Shown here: one piece after another, positions 10,801 to 48,900 of the stretch
Layout: every line of letters begins with the position of its first letter
How positions within the stretch are numbered: the first letter of the stretch is position 1
Assembly: GCF_004027225.2 (NCBI RefSeq)
Contig: NC_044288.2
Span: 15,076,744 to 15,140,743, forward strand
Length of the DNA stretch: 64,000 nucleotides
Direction of reading: 5' to 3'
Origin: Strigops habroptila
Lineage: Eukaryota > Chordata > Aves > Psittaciformes > Psittacidae
The notes under the pieces: generated by a model
Seen by the model: only the letters and a program-made list of their open reading frames with translations
Told to the model about the DNA's origin: nothing
Databases searched by the model: none
Program-made: the position numbers and the translations under genes

Positions 10801-13800
10801 ATCATACGTCCAGTGTATCACTGCACTGCCATACAAGGTCAGGTTCCAGAAGTAAGATTCCTGTGTTAAAGGGATATCCCAGCTCACCCAAGGAGCCCTT
10901 CTAGGAAGGCTGTGTTGTTTGTGTGTAGAGTACTACAGATTTCTCACATCTTCCAGCTCTGCAGCCAGCTTGATCATAGCCAAGTGGTGTATTTCTACCT
11001 AACTATATATTTTTATATTTATAGATATTTAATATATGTATTATCTCCTGCTCCACTGTAGAAGGATCCTGAAGCCCTTGAATGACTGAGGCTTTTGGTT
11101 TTATAACCCTTTGTTTAAAAGGGTAATAACCTGTTAGTCACCCGAGTGGATGATGAGCAATAATTTATGCCTACAGCTCATGTCTAGAAAGCAACATTTT
11201 ATTTTAAAATTGGACAAGAAATCATGATCTTTGAAATTAAATAAAATTCAAATACACATAAGCAGGTTACTCTCTCATAAATGTATAATTAAACATAAAA
11301 ACAATTCTTCGGCCATATGTTTTTGTATATACATGTCAACCTGGCCATATATTCATTAGACTATTCTGGTTTTGGCTTGCTACACTCAAATATTTTCATG
11401 TTTGCTACACATGGGGTTTTGGAATAAAGTGAAAAAGGAACCTGAAGGAGTAGATCCGTGGCAAGAGTGGATACAAAAGTACGCCAGTCCCTACCTTCCT
11501 CCCGACTTCAAAAGTGGAGAGTTACCAGTTGATTAAAATACTGCAAAACGTAAATAGTTAGCAGCTCACACTGAAATCAACTCCTGCATTTCTATTAATG
11601 GCACCCAAATCTGGCTGTGTTCACTTGTGGCCTTCCTTATGGTCTTAATTGTTTCCCCTGTCTAATACCTCACCTCACCCGTCATCAGGTTGAACTCACC
11701 ATGGAAATCTCAGAATGGCTGATCTCGCTTGCTAAATCCTGCCAGGTCTAGTGTAACTACCAGATTCTCTACCACTCCAGGCCAAAATCTTTGATTATTT
11801 TCTTACAACTACATGTGTCTTTCTATATGTGTTGTACCAGATCTGTACCTTTACTTCCACAGCAGCTGAGCCCATCCAGTTCTCCCATGTGCAGAGCCAA
11901 ATCTTATTTGCTCCTTGTTTCTCTCTTGCCTTGACCCTCGCAGCATCTTCCCGTCAGACCTCCTACAACACGCCGCATCGTACCATGTTTACGCCAAATA
12001 AAGCGCAGTTGCCAAGACCCCTATCTGGACATTTGATCCAATCACTCCCCGCTTCATGTCCCTCCGCTAACTCATCTCTTACCACATGATGAAATCAAGC
12101 TGCCAGTCAGTACATTCAAAGAATTTCCTAGCTCTCGCCCCACTACTTACCACCCTTGCTGAATCTCTTCTCCCCCCACATCCTCTCCTCTCCAGCAGCC
12201 TTGCTCCCCTCAGAGGTCTACGTGTTGGCTTCTCATCTCTTTGCTGTCCTGCATGCCTTGCTTTTTCTGCAGAGCTGCAATGTCACACCCTTGCATTTCT
12301 ATTTATATTCAATTTTCTGAGAAGATATGTACCCCTCTGCCAACAGACTGCAAACCCCCTTGGCACAAGCTACAAGGACTTTTCAGAAAGTCCTTTGCAC
12401 GTTACAGTTTTTGCAAAGAAGAGACTAGAAAGAATAACATAGCCCTAGATACGTGTTCATAGCTAAAAACACAATGACGTTACAAACTGTGGTTATAGAT
12501 TCGTGTGTACTCACAAATACCAAGCAAAATGCTACTAAGATCAACCGCCTTTTGGGGGGGATTCACTGTTGCTAGCACAGTGAGGTCCATACAGTTTGTC
12601 AGGGCACTCACTCTACTCTCCGTGTTTTGGTTTATTATTACAAGAAAGGATCTCTGAGCATAATTTAAATCGGCAGATTCTCAAGTGGGTGGAAAGTGAT
12701 GTGTATAAAAAAAGTGGTCCTATATTTTAAGGGTGCAAGCACCTAAACAAGGTCTGGAAGTATCCAAATAGCTGCTGTTTACACAGACAGCAATTTTAGA
12801 AAACTCACAGCAGATTCTGATTTTTTTATATATATGCATAAGGCAAACTACTTATAGAATAGGGAAATTTGGCCTGAGTATTGATCCTAGTCTACAAATA
12901 GGTAAGAAATCCCCCTTGACAGGAGTGACTATTTTTCAGGAGATCACAGACTTATGTCATCTTTCTTGTTCAACCACAAGAGTTCCTTGGAACTCAGTCA
13001 CTCTGCCAAGAAATGAAACAGCTTTGCTAGACTTGTGCATGACAAACGTTTCAGATTATGCAGCATCTCGTCTTCAGCAAGACCACCACATAGAGATAAA
13101 GATATGTATATAGGGATCAACTGCACAACAGCTTCTGTTTGTCCTTGTTTCTGTTCCATGGTACTGCATCACCTTTAGCAAATTCTCTTACAGATCTGTA
13201 CATCAAGTGCTATCTTTAAATTGTATTTTTATGGCAAATGCAGGTTCTCAATTAGCATTGAACAAAATTGGTAAGCAACGTTTGATGAAACGTGGGACAC
13301 GATGCCTAAACAACATAACATGACAACAAGGAAGGGATAGGCCGCTTCTTTTTTGGAGAGGGATAACCAATACATTCTATTGAGAAATATGGCTCCCAAG
13401 TCTGTCTATGATCTGCCCTATAAAACCCGAGTTTTCATTTAAACAGTTTGCAATTCTGATGTTTGTTCAGATTTTGTTTTCCTCACAAACTAAATTCAAA
13501 ATAATAAAGTAGCTTCTTTGCAGCCTGCAAACAGTTCTAAAAATACATCAGCAATAGGGAGCTACCTCCTTTTACCTTGATGCTATGTTAAACCAAAGGC
13601 AAAAGTCAGCACTGATAAATGATTTACACTGGAACGCTTTTCAGAAATACCAGACTAATGAAAATACTGATGTTGCTGTTTCCCCACATTCCACCAGACT
13701 CCATCTCTCCAAACCTCAACAGCATCAGCAATACAATTATACATAACTTATTTAAAAAACCTACACAAAATATTAAAAATGAAAAATCAGAGAAAAATGA

Positions 13801-14560
13801 ATTGCATTTGGTTTAAAATTTAACAATGCTGTTGTACTGACTCCATTAGTACATATTATTTTTTTATATAATTCTATACTTAGCCTGGTGCAGACTGCCC
13901 GGAATGGTGCCCTGAAGTCTAAGAAATCCAGTTGTGCTTGGTCTGATGTTTGTGGTCACTTCACTGTTGATTAGACTGGTCTTGATTACATCTGCAGAGG
14001 TATGTTGTGCCTGTGCCTCTTGGAGCATCCAACCACAGACTAATTAGGCTGCACCTGAAGCAGTCAGTAATCAGTAAATAGTAACCAGTGATAATTGATT
14101 AGTTATCAGTTATTGTAACCATTTGTTTTCGGTTTAAATATCTAACAATTACATATATTTATTGTTCCTTATACAAGTATATCCTGGATATAATTTTCTT
14201 TGCTAACATACTAGGAACTTTCATGGTATGTGGAAAAATTCCTCAAAATGAGTTGTATGAAATCTCTGAGACTCACAGTCAACTGTTAAATACTCGAAAT
14301 GGGAAGGCACCAGTCCTTTGAAAAAGCAATATGGATGCATGACTTCTAGGAGGCCAATAGAGACACTCATCCTGTACATCCATGTTCAGTGCGCGCATTG
14401 CTAACCCTATGGGCTAGCAGGAGACAGATGCTTAATCATGCCACACCCCTTTAATTAATCCTTAATCATTGACTCACATCTACTGAATGTCCCTCAAGTG
14501 TTATTTTTTCCACAACATTTACCTTAGCGTGTATTTCGACATGTGCTGTTCATTTTATGA

Positions 14561-14766
14561 CTTCAGAAAGGATGTGGTTATGGTTTGACAGAAAGGAAGC
14601 TTTGCTGTAGATGGGAGGATAAAGCTCAAAGCACCTACGCTGCCTTTTGAATGCCTTTTTTTTTTCATATTAACTGTCTTCCTTATTCTGTCTCTTTCTT
14701 GGACGAGCACTGAGCACATAGGACCAGCATCCCATGTCCTGGGAGACAACCATTCTTGGCTCAGCC
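14561..14766 (+). promoter_or_regulatory. ITK: Candidate proximal ITK promoter and 5' UTR
   Basis: Within 200 bp upstream of the ITK start codon lie a perfect RUNX motif TGTGGTTA (14573-14580) and an ETS-core AGGAAGC (14594-14600) 14 bp further on. RUNX with ETS is a common pair in T-cell gene promoters. There is no CpG island and no clear TATA box. In mammals the first ITK exon carries the start codon, so transcription should begin in or near this stretch. The start site itself is not visible. Confidence 0.4.
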
Positions 14767-40191
<25,425 letters not shown>

Positions 40192-42630
40192 TCATGGCAC
40201 CAGCTGCTAATTGAAGCTAAAAGAGTCCTGAGAGGGCAGATGGTTGGATTTTCCTCACACAAAGCATTAACAGGAATCCTCTCACCATAGATATTTGCCA
40301 TATGCCTGGGGAGAAGGAGAGGGCAGAGGCCGGTACTTCCAGACAGACAAGATATCCCCAGGTCTTCCAGAGCCTAGACAGACACAGGCTTTGGTTTGGC
40401 CAAGAATGTGGTTTGCATCTTATAAGCAGAAGCAGCAATTGCGCAGAGTCCTGAACCACACAATCCAGCAAGTGTTTTTCTCCTGAAGATACAGCCTCAA
40501 AACTAAGAGATCTGACATTGCTATTCCAGTTCTATGAACTCCCAAATGAAGGTCTTCCCTGGGGACAAACCCCTGCCTTTAACTGAGGAGGAACACTTAG
40601 ACATTTCCATGGCTCTCTAATTCAGAGTGGGCTGGACCTGAAAGCTCTGAACAGGAATAAGCCTGGGACACATGGGAACAGGCTGGATTTAGTGACTGCA
40701 TTTCTGATGCTGATATTTCAAGGTGGTTTTCACATGATTTTCTCTGAAACTATGGCATAACAAGAACAGGATTCTGGTATCTGATAAACTGAAGAAGTGT
40801 CTGTGTGTACATGTAAGTGTGTAAGGAAGGAGTTGAAAATCAACATGTTGGAACAGTCTTGAAATTCTCTCAAATTGCATTGTATAGTGAATGGGAAAAT
40901 TGGACTTTCTTCAGTCTTTCTACATCAGGAGGCAAATACATGATCTCCATGTAATTTGTTTGAACAGTGTGGAGGCCTGAGCAGTGCAGAGCGCTATGTG
41001 TTTCCAGTCCATGACAAGACAGGATCCCAGGATCCGATTATCTGTGAAAGGTCTAGGAACCTACTCCTGAACTGGTGTGTTGGGAAGGAAGGAGCCAGAG
41101 GGCTCGGAAGGGGAGCCACAAGGAGAAAGCATGCAGAATATGCGCTCAGTTCACCAGCGATAATGCGAAGAGTTTTCTCATGCTTCAAAGAGTAACTGAA
41201 TCATCACAAGTAAAGACTTTTCCATCTCTTCTGTGAACAGAGGCTGATCAAAGAAACAGTCACATGCGAATTGACTGACTGGGTACTTACTCCACAAGGA
41301 GTTCCACATTATGTGGTGACAGAAAAGAAGGTATAAACAATATCCATCCCCTCGTATTTCAGTTAAAATCTATGTTTTCACCACAAGACAGGGGCAGTGA
41401 TTTGACATAACTGACCTGAAAGCCCAAAGTGTGGGTGCTGGTGCCCAGCAGAGTTTGTAAATAAGATCAGGACTCTCTGCTAAGCATTAACAATAACTAG
41501 AGAAGTCAAGAGGTCTCACAGGTGTTCATATATGTAGTATGTATTTTTGATGCTTCTCTGTTTGTGCAGGTGAGAACATGAGTAAACCTTATGTGACAGC
41601 AGTTTACAAAACTCTGAGGTGCAAACTTCCATGTCGTTACAGAAGTCAGGTTCAAATGTTTGCCAACAAAAATGGAACAAGGAAATAATGTAATCCCATG
41701 ACCTCACATATCCTGTGTCAAACTATTTCTTCGTAGAAGGAGGCTTCATTTTTGGTATTTTTCAGACCCATGGTTTTAGGGTAGCTTTTAAAAGCCAGAA
41801 TATCTTTTGAGGTATATAGATATGGGGAAGGCATTAGTCCCTGAAACATACATCTTCCCACTTTGCTTTGGTTCCACATTATTGTCTTTGGTTTACTCCT
41901 ACAAATATCATGCAGAACGACTCTCCCAGGCAAGGAGAATACTAACATTCAGACCAGAGGTTGTTAATCCTAAATGCAGGATCAGAGTTCTACCTTCAAA
42001 TCAGGATTGCTGCCAAAACGCCTTGGTAGTCTGAACCGTATGTGGAATGTGAGCATCCAGAAGCAGATTTTGAATTTAAGTGGATTTAAGATAAGTTTCT
42101 CTTTGTCCCTCTCATCCTTTGGTCAGTCAGCCTGTTGTCCCATTCTGGTGGTGCTAAATTTAGCATTTATCCAGCAAAGTTTTCAGTAGCCTTACCCATG
42201 TTAAACTGCACATCTACAGCTAAATTTGATGACAGCTGGCCATAACCCTATTTTCTCTCCTTCTCAATCACACTTACACAATCCATACAACCACAGGATA
42301 CTCTGAAATGATTATTCCCTGCACACAGGCACCTTGTGCAGAGGTATCTGCAAGCTCACAAAGTTAAGCTTCTGGCTTGCTGCCCCCCTCCATCCTTGGA
42401 GGAACCAGGGGTCTGTCAAGCTTGAGGACGTTGCTATTAAGTAGCAGCAATATTGCTCCACTGGGTAATGTTTCTGAGATTATATTTATATTTGTATAAG
42501 TGTAATATTTATTAGTTAGTGTGTTGCACAAATAATACTGTGATGTTTTATGTTCAGTTTCCTTCTGCGGTGTTTCTATGTACACAATACATATTTTTAC
42601 AAACAATAAAATTGCTAAGTCCCAACTGTG
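40192..42630 (+). other. ITK: ITK 3' UTR
   Basis: A 2.4-kb untranslated stretch between the stop codon and the AATAAA at 42605-42610, about the length known for mammalian ITK mRNA. ATTTA pentamers in an A/T-rich tract (42484-42488 and 42507-42511) could mediate mRNA turnover, as in many activation-induced transcripts. No coding exon is seen. Confidence 0.7.
42605..42610 (+). terminator. ITK: ITK polyadenylation signal
   Basis: A canonical AATAAA lies 2.4 kb after the stop codon, with cleavage expected some 15-25 bases on. A further AATAAA near 44241 could serve rare longer transcripts. Confidence 0.65.
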
Positions 42631-43601
42631 GCTATATAACTATAACAGCAAAAATGCAAAATCCCTCCTCATGCACTTTATAATCACACAGCTTGCTCTT
42701 CCTTCAAATCCTTCCCACCAAGAAGCAAACAGGCTTCTTCTGGCTTTCTGAAATATCTCTCAGAACTACATCTATGTTCTGGGGTTAGATTATGTGCTGG
42801 GTTTATGGGGGTAGGAAGTATCCAGATTCTCTGCAAATTGGGTAATTTAATATATGGACACATCTAGTAAATTAGATTTTTATAGATTGTTAAGTCTAAA
42901 CATCCATTGTGGTGCCTTTAAAGTCTCTAAATCTGCACAAAATGGGGGTAGCAACATTTGAGTGCTGCCAAAGGGTGTTTCCCCACGATTAGTTACAGGG
43001 GACTTCACGAATCTCAAAAGGACAGTGCTGTAAGGTGATAGCTGCATGGTATTAATACACTGTAACACAGTCTTCTCCCACCATAGCCCTTTCTATGGCA
43101 AGTTTAGACCTGTGCCCTTCGTGTGACTTAACTAGATATGTTCCCCACAAAGTAGAGGTGTGAATATCAGTCTCCTGCTGCAGAGTGAATAACCCTCCTC
43201 TGAACACCTCTTCCCAGTCTCCTTGGAAATATCTGCAATGTGCTGAATGTTTAAACCCTTCTCCCTTCACCAGCTCAACCCTCTTTGCTTGGCTGTATTT
43301 CAGACAGGTCGGAGCTTGTGCTTGTCCCTGCTTGGGTGGTGGGTGGGTGGCTCTGCCCATGTTGCACATTTGGCAGAGCCGAATGTCCCCTACCTGCTGC
43401 CATGGTGGCCAGGCACTGGCACAGCCAGGCTGGCTTTATAGCTAGGAAAAGGCAGTCAGGCACTAATCTCATCCAGAAACAGCAGCTGATGCTTCTCAGT
43501 GGAGACCAGGGCAGTGTTAGCTGTGAAAAGCTCTTTCCTGGGCATGTGTTTGTCACTCCAGGGAAGTCAAGGTTGCTGTAAGGATAATTACGAGGATATA
43601 A

Positions 43602-43653
43602 TTTTTCAGGCCTGTTTTTAAGGATAAAACCCTTAAAACCAGGCCTGGAAAAA
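43602..43653. repeat. Hairpin with about 22-bp stem and 7-base loop
   Basis: The left arm (43602-43623) and right arm (43631-43653) are reverse complements apart from one unpaired base and one mismatch, around the loop ATAAAAC. The stem includes the AGGCCT core on both sides. Confidence 0.9.
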
Positions 43654-43680
43654 ATCTAGAATTTCCCGAAACATTTTTTA

Positions 43681-43718
43681 ATGAACATGTTTCTATGTGA
43701 TGAATGGGTTTCTATGTG
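43681..43718. repeat. Imperfect 19-bp tandem duplication
   Basis: Two adjacent 19-bp units agree at 16 positions and share GTTTCTATGTG. A local slippage product with no assigned role. Confidence 0.8.
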
Positions 43719-45454
43719 ATGTTTGGCTTTGTCCTCTCCAAACACTGCAGTTGTCAGCGCAGCAGGACTCAGGTGAATGGCTCTGCTAAATCTCACTTGG
43801 CAGCCACTTCAGATCTGTGTGTATTCTTCTGTTCAGCTCACCCCACCCCACCATCATGTTGTCCCTCCCCACATAACAACTGATGCACACACTCCTGCAT
43901 CTGTAGCTGCATGGGGCCTGCCCTCACTGCCGTTCTTCCCAGTCTGCAGAGAGCTGCACGACAAACACAAAGCAGCTCATTCTGTTATTGTACAATCTAA
44001 GACAACACAGAGTAGAAAATTAATATCACAACATTCATGGAATTCCCATCACCCTGAGCATGGCTGATAATGGGAGAAGATTAAACTGTGCAAAAAAATA
44101 GTCCACAGCAGTTTTTACTGCCACAGTTTTCTTGGACTGCCCTTGTTTCACCCACGGCCTCAGAGTAGTATTAGCTGTTAAATCTGTTGGACCTGCACTA
44201 GCGGTGCTCACTTACTGAATTTTTCTGACAAGTAATACATAATAAAAAGAGGAATGATGGCTATAAAATGTTCCAGTCAAAGGTGAGATAGAAGAAATGC
44301 TATGCAGGGGAAGAAGCGTCTACTCCCACACATGCTATTAATAGGTTTTTTTCAGGTGTGGTCGTGTCTATAAAAACAAAGATAGTTCCTAAGGCCGCTT
44401 TTGTAGTTTGCACACCCTGGTGCCTTCAGCCCATGGCATCCATTCAAATTATAGTAGCAGAGCTATGGTGTAAACCTGGTGTCCAAACTGCCCTGCAGAG
44501 ACAACATATACCCATGCGAACAAGCTCAGACCCACACTAGCACGGACAGCAGAGCGGTGGTTGCTAAGGAATCAGGGGTGGTCAGACGACAGTCCATTTT
44601 CAGCATAGGGTGATGCTGAGGAAAGGGGCACTGCCAGAACCACCAAGGAAATATATCTAGAGCTGTACCTAGACCCTCAACAGTCTTTGTGTACCCACCA
44701 ATGTCTTTCAACAAACAAACAGTCATAACAGAAGCTAAGGGATGCGGAAAAATGAATGAAGGCCCCGCGCAGGGCTTCTATCAATCACCATGAGGCGATG
44801 TTCCTCTGAAAACTGTAATCCCGCTTGGATTTCACAGTAGATCTGAAGAGCTGTATTGGAGCTTTAAAAAGAAGCATGAGCAGAAGGACTGGAAGCTTGT
44901 CCCTGAAGAAATGCCAGTTGCCAAAAATGCCAAAAGGAAGATCTTTTGGATGCAGTGCTGACTCAGAAAAGGCTTAGCGTTCTGAGCAGAGGCACTGATT
45001 GCCTTCTGCTTTTGGTCCCTAACATGTGGGGTGACCCAAGGCTTTCTATGTACTCTGTAAAGAGGGCTTTCGTTAAAATGGTAGGCAAAGCCTAGCGATG
45101 ATGCAGGGAAAGCAAGCCGGACACCTGAGACCCTGCAATCTCAGCAGCGGGGTTATGGGGAACCCCAGCCGGGTCCTGCCGTCTCAGGCACCCAAACGTG
45201 CCAGACGGGGGGGGGGGCTGCGGCAGCCGACCCCGGCCCCGTCCTCCTCCGTGCACTGCGGGGGTCCTGGTATTCCCGCTCCCCGCCGGGGCCGCACTGC
45301 CGCCCCCCGCCCGCAACAGCGGAGGGGAGAACGCGGTCCCCCGGCCCCGCCGCGCAGCCCCGGCGCTGCCCGGGGGAGGAGCCGCCTTCCCGCGGCGGGG
45401 GCCGGGGCTCCCCCCGCCGCCGTGCGGAGGGGCCGGCGGAGAGCCGCGGAAGTG

Positions 45455-45538
45455 CACTTGCTGCAGCCATTTCCTGCTCTTTGTGCGGGCGGCGCGGAGC
45501 ATCCCGCGGCGCGGAGCATCGCACCCGCGGAGCGCCAG
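45455..45538 (+). other. CYFIP2: CYFIP2 noncoding first exon (5' end approximate)
   Basis: The 3' boundary is a GTGAGC donor after CGCCAG at 45538, inside the CpG island. Mammalian CYFIP2 also begins with an untranslated exon far upstream of the start codon. The 5' end is a guess placed after the ETS motif. Confidence 0.5.
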
Positions 45539-45546
45539 GTGAGCGG

Positions 45547-45581
45547 CGGGGGCTGCGCGGGGGCTGCGCGGGGGCTGCGCG
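45547..45581. repeat. GC-rich minisatellite, 11-bp unit
   Basis: Three head-to-tail copies of GGGGGCTGCGC, with about two further copies near 45621-45643. They lie immediately downstream of the predicted CYFIP2 exon 1 donor. Confidence 0.85.
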
Positions 45582-45960
45582 GCCTCACCCGCTCCCATTC
45601 ACCCGCCCGCCCTCCTCCTCCGGGGCTGCGCGGGGGCTGCGCCCGCCGCCGCTCCCGGTACCCTGCGGCCTCGCCGGGCGGGCTCAGCGCGGGGCAGCGG
45701 CGGGGCAGGTGCGGGAGCAGGAGGCCCGTGCGGGCCGGGATGTGCGGGGATGTATCCCACAATGCTTAGAGCTACCTGCAGCGTTCAGCCTCCCCGCAGC
45801 CGCTGCAAGGCGCCGGGGGGGGGGGGGGTGCGTGGAAATAGCGCAAATCTCCCTCTTCTTCTCCGCATCCCGGCTCCGCGCACCCAGGTCGGGGGGGAAG
45901 GGGCCGAGCCCCGGTGCCTGAGGGCCCCGCAGGCCCCTCCGCGGGCGGCAGCGCTGGGTC

Positions 45961-48900
45961 GCGGCGATGCCTGGCGCAGGGAGAAAGGGTGATGGAGGGG
46001 ATGGAGGAGGTTGAAGGTGGCCCCGGCGGGGGCTACAGCCAGCGCCTGCATCACCCGTGGCGTGGAAAAATGGTGTCCCTGGGGGAGGATGGGGAAGGAG
46101 GAAGCAGCGGGGTCTGAGCCAGGGTCGGGAGCGAGGGGCTGGAGCTGCGCCCGCAGGGTCGTGCTTTGGCGTCGGTTGGAGGCGGCGAAACCTTCCCCTT
46201 CCAAAGCCGGCAGCTCCCCGTGCGTGGGGCCGGCAGGAGCGAGGTGCGGCCCGGGCAGCGCGGCTTTGTATAGAACTTCCCACCCGAGGACGCTGGGAAT
46301 GCGCCGTGCCAGCCGCATCCCACCTGGGGAGGGAGGGATGGATGCGTTCTGCAGGGAATCTCCGCGGGTTGGAAGGACCGGGAGGGAATGAGCAGAAGAA
46401 CAAGAGGCACACGCTAAAACCTGCCTGCGTGCTCAGGGTTGTTTTGGAGAAGGGGGAAGGGTGACGGTTGTGTGCGCTGTCAGAGGACGCTGCCAGCAGC
46501 AGAGCTTGTCCCCTTCGCCATCTGCCGCTTTCCACGGGGGGTTCCTGGCCGGAGGGGGGGGTTGGATCACAGAGATCTCGAAGAATTCGGCCGAGTCGCT
46601 AAACCCGCCCGCATCCCTCCTGCCCTGCGCTGACACCGAAAGGAAACGCACCCTTGTGTTTTGCATGATGACAGTTGTCTGGGGTTAGTCACTGGGGGGT
46701 GACTAGCCCGGTGTTTTGGTGTCTGTCACAGCCATATCATTCTAGGGTAATTCCCTGCAAAGGATAGTTCTTTTCTCTGTACAGTTGTTATTAATGAAGC
46801 CTGAGGAATATGGAAATATCTTCCATTTTCTGACCGGGGTCTCTTGAGCAATGCTCATTTCACGATAATAATTTTATTAACAAACAATCATCATCTTTGC
46901 ATGAAAAATAGGAAGATTGGTTCTGGAAGATAAATAATTTACAATGCTATCCTGTATGATTTGATTTCCCAAGAAGCGCTGTAACTGTCAGCAGTGGGCT
47001 TGCTTTGTAAACTTGCTCTAAATTTCTCAACTGTATTGGAAATGTAGCTATGTATACGTGCCTCCTTCCTGACCTTCTTTCTTCGACACCAGAAAAAAAA
47101 ATGATGAAGTTATTCTAAAAAGAATAAATTCCAAAATAATTGTGTTGCTGAGAAACAAGCAGCATAAATGCTTGGAACTCGGCCCTAATGGAATGAGAGA
47201 AAACGCAGAGTGGAGATACAGAAGAATGGCTCCAGGAGTCATGCAGTTTGCCTTCCTTTTTTAATGGGAAGGGTAATTTCATGGTTATTAACATCTGTGT
47301 CTGCGTAGGGCAGGAGGCCGGCTCTGCCAGCCTCCCTCATCCTTGGCTGTGTTTATTTGCTCCTGCAGAGAACCTCCTGACTGTCATGGTGGTTGAAATT
47401 ACAAGTAATTCTTACAGCGTGAGAGAAGGGGTTGGTGACATGCATCCTAAAACACAGGGGACTTTAATCCCATGCGTTTTAGGGAAGGGTCAAACTAAAC
47501 TTTTGCATGCTGATGTTATTCTTCTTGACTTAAAATATGTTAGTGGCCAGGAGCATTTATCTTCCTCTTGTGAGGCAGTGGGTACCAGAAACACTCTGCT
47601 TTATGCACCCAAGACATCAGTCTGCTGGAGTACTCATTGGGCCAGATGCTTCCTGACCAAGTTAGATGCTATTTTGGAGTAAGAGGGAGAAACATTATCA
47701 CAGGGTGAAAACAAATTAAGTGACGTTCCCAGGTTACCCAGGGATTGGAGAAGAATCCAAGATCCTCGGGAGGTGACCAGCAGCAGTTTGTCCTTCTCTA
47801 CGTTGCCATCTGCCCAGCAAAAGTAATTTTGCTGCTTGCAGGGCTTGGACCCTGTCTTACTGCCAACCTCCTGGGCAATTCCCATTTTCCCTTGCCTCCG
47901 TTCCTGCTCTTGGTAGCTGCTGCAGCTCCAGTGTGGATGTCTGCTGTAGGAGCAGGCGAGCTGACAACCGAAAGAGCCTGGGCCACTTCCCCAGAGCTCT
48001 CAGCTTCGAAGCCGGGCACACATGCATGCAACATACTCATCATTACCCTGCTTTTAAAAGTCTTGCTTTGTTCCCCCAAGCTGCTCTAACAATAAAGTCG
48101 TCTTTGTTCCTCTCGCTGCAGAGAGGATGATGTGGCACTGATACTTCTGGGCAAGCATTTTGATGGGGAAGGTAGGACCTGCCCTGCAAGTTCAGACATC
48201 TGGGATGTCCACCCTCAGTCTTTCTCAAAGCATTCCTACACCATCTGTTAAATCTGCCCTCCAGGCTGCTGCCACAACAGAGTCACTGTGTTGGGAACTC
48301 TTAATTTCAGTCTTGGGGTGGTGGGGCCATGCGCTGTGCATGGACTCCACGTGGCCAGATCCTTGTAGTATCTGGAAGCCCCAGTGCCTCTGTGTGACCA
48401 TTTGGCTTTAGAAGGTCTAAGAGATGGCCAGAGGGGTTGTGATGGAAACATGGGATGGAGAGGGGAAGTTTTTGCAACAGATGGGCAGAAAGTGTGGGCA
48501 GCACTGCACTGGAGCAGCAACTGTCAGCAGAATCAGTCTGGTGGTGCATCCCTTCCCGGGGCTCCCCTGGAGTGGGGTTGCCTTCTGCCAGGTTCATGTC
48601 CAGTTTTACCAAAACATGTAGGACCAAAGAGACTTCAGCCTCTCTGACCAGTGGCAGGATATGGAGAGAACAGTAGTTTTGTGAGACGGCTCAGAGCAGC
48701 CTGTGTGGCTGTGTTTGAGGCTGCTCAGGCGGGGTATGCTTCCTGTGTGCATGTGTCACAGCAGCAGAAAAGCCCCGTCCCTGGGCAGGCTGCTCATGGG
48801 TGGTAAGCCCCCAGCCCCACGGCCACGTGCACTGAAGTGCTGTTGGCAAACCACCACCACCGAATCATAGAATCAATGAGGTTGGAAAAGACCTTTAAGA

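Larger units (their letters stand above)
4989..14560. other. Intergenic region between MED7 and ITK
   Basis: About 9.6 kb of mostly AT-rich sequence. It contains one CR1 fragment (7739-7887), a 12-bp-arm inverted repeat (6770-6808) and short AT-rich simple tracts. Open frames are all below about 120 codons and show no family signature or exon context. Mammals have GARIN3 (FAM71B) between MED7 and ITK; I see no trace of it here. Distal ITK regulatory elements may lie here but cannot be named from sequence alone. Confidence 0.6.
42631..45170. other. Intergenic spacer between ITK and CYFIP2
   Basis: No gene is seen. It contains the hairpin at 43602-43653 and a 19-bp near-duplicate at 43681-43718. 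Open frames of up to about 105 codons on both strands lack any recognisable feature. Confidence 0.7.
45171..45960 (+). promoter_or_regulatory. CYFIP2: CpG-island promoter of CYFIP2
   Basis: About 800 bp are very rich in G+C and CpG and contrast with the flanks. An ETS-type GCGGAAGTG lies at 45446-45454, directly upstream of the predicted exon 1. G runs of 11 (45207-45217) and 14 (45815-45828) and an 11-bp GC-rich tandem repeat occur inside. Long open frames on both strands here are a side effect of few stop codons in GC-rich DNA. Confidence 0.8.

Noticed and set aside
45092-46535. Long open frames of up to 283 codons on both strands
   Set aside because: They lie in the CYFIP2 CpG island, where stop codons are rare. 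Their translations are low-complexity P/R/G/A-rich and overlap in all frames, with no family resemblance.
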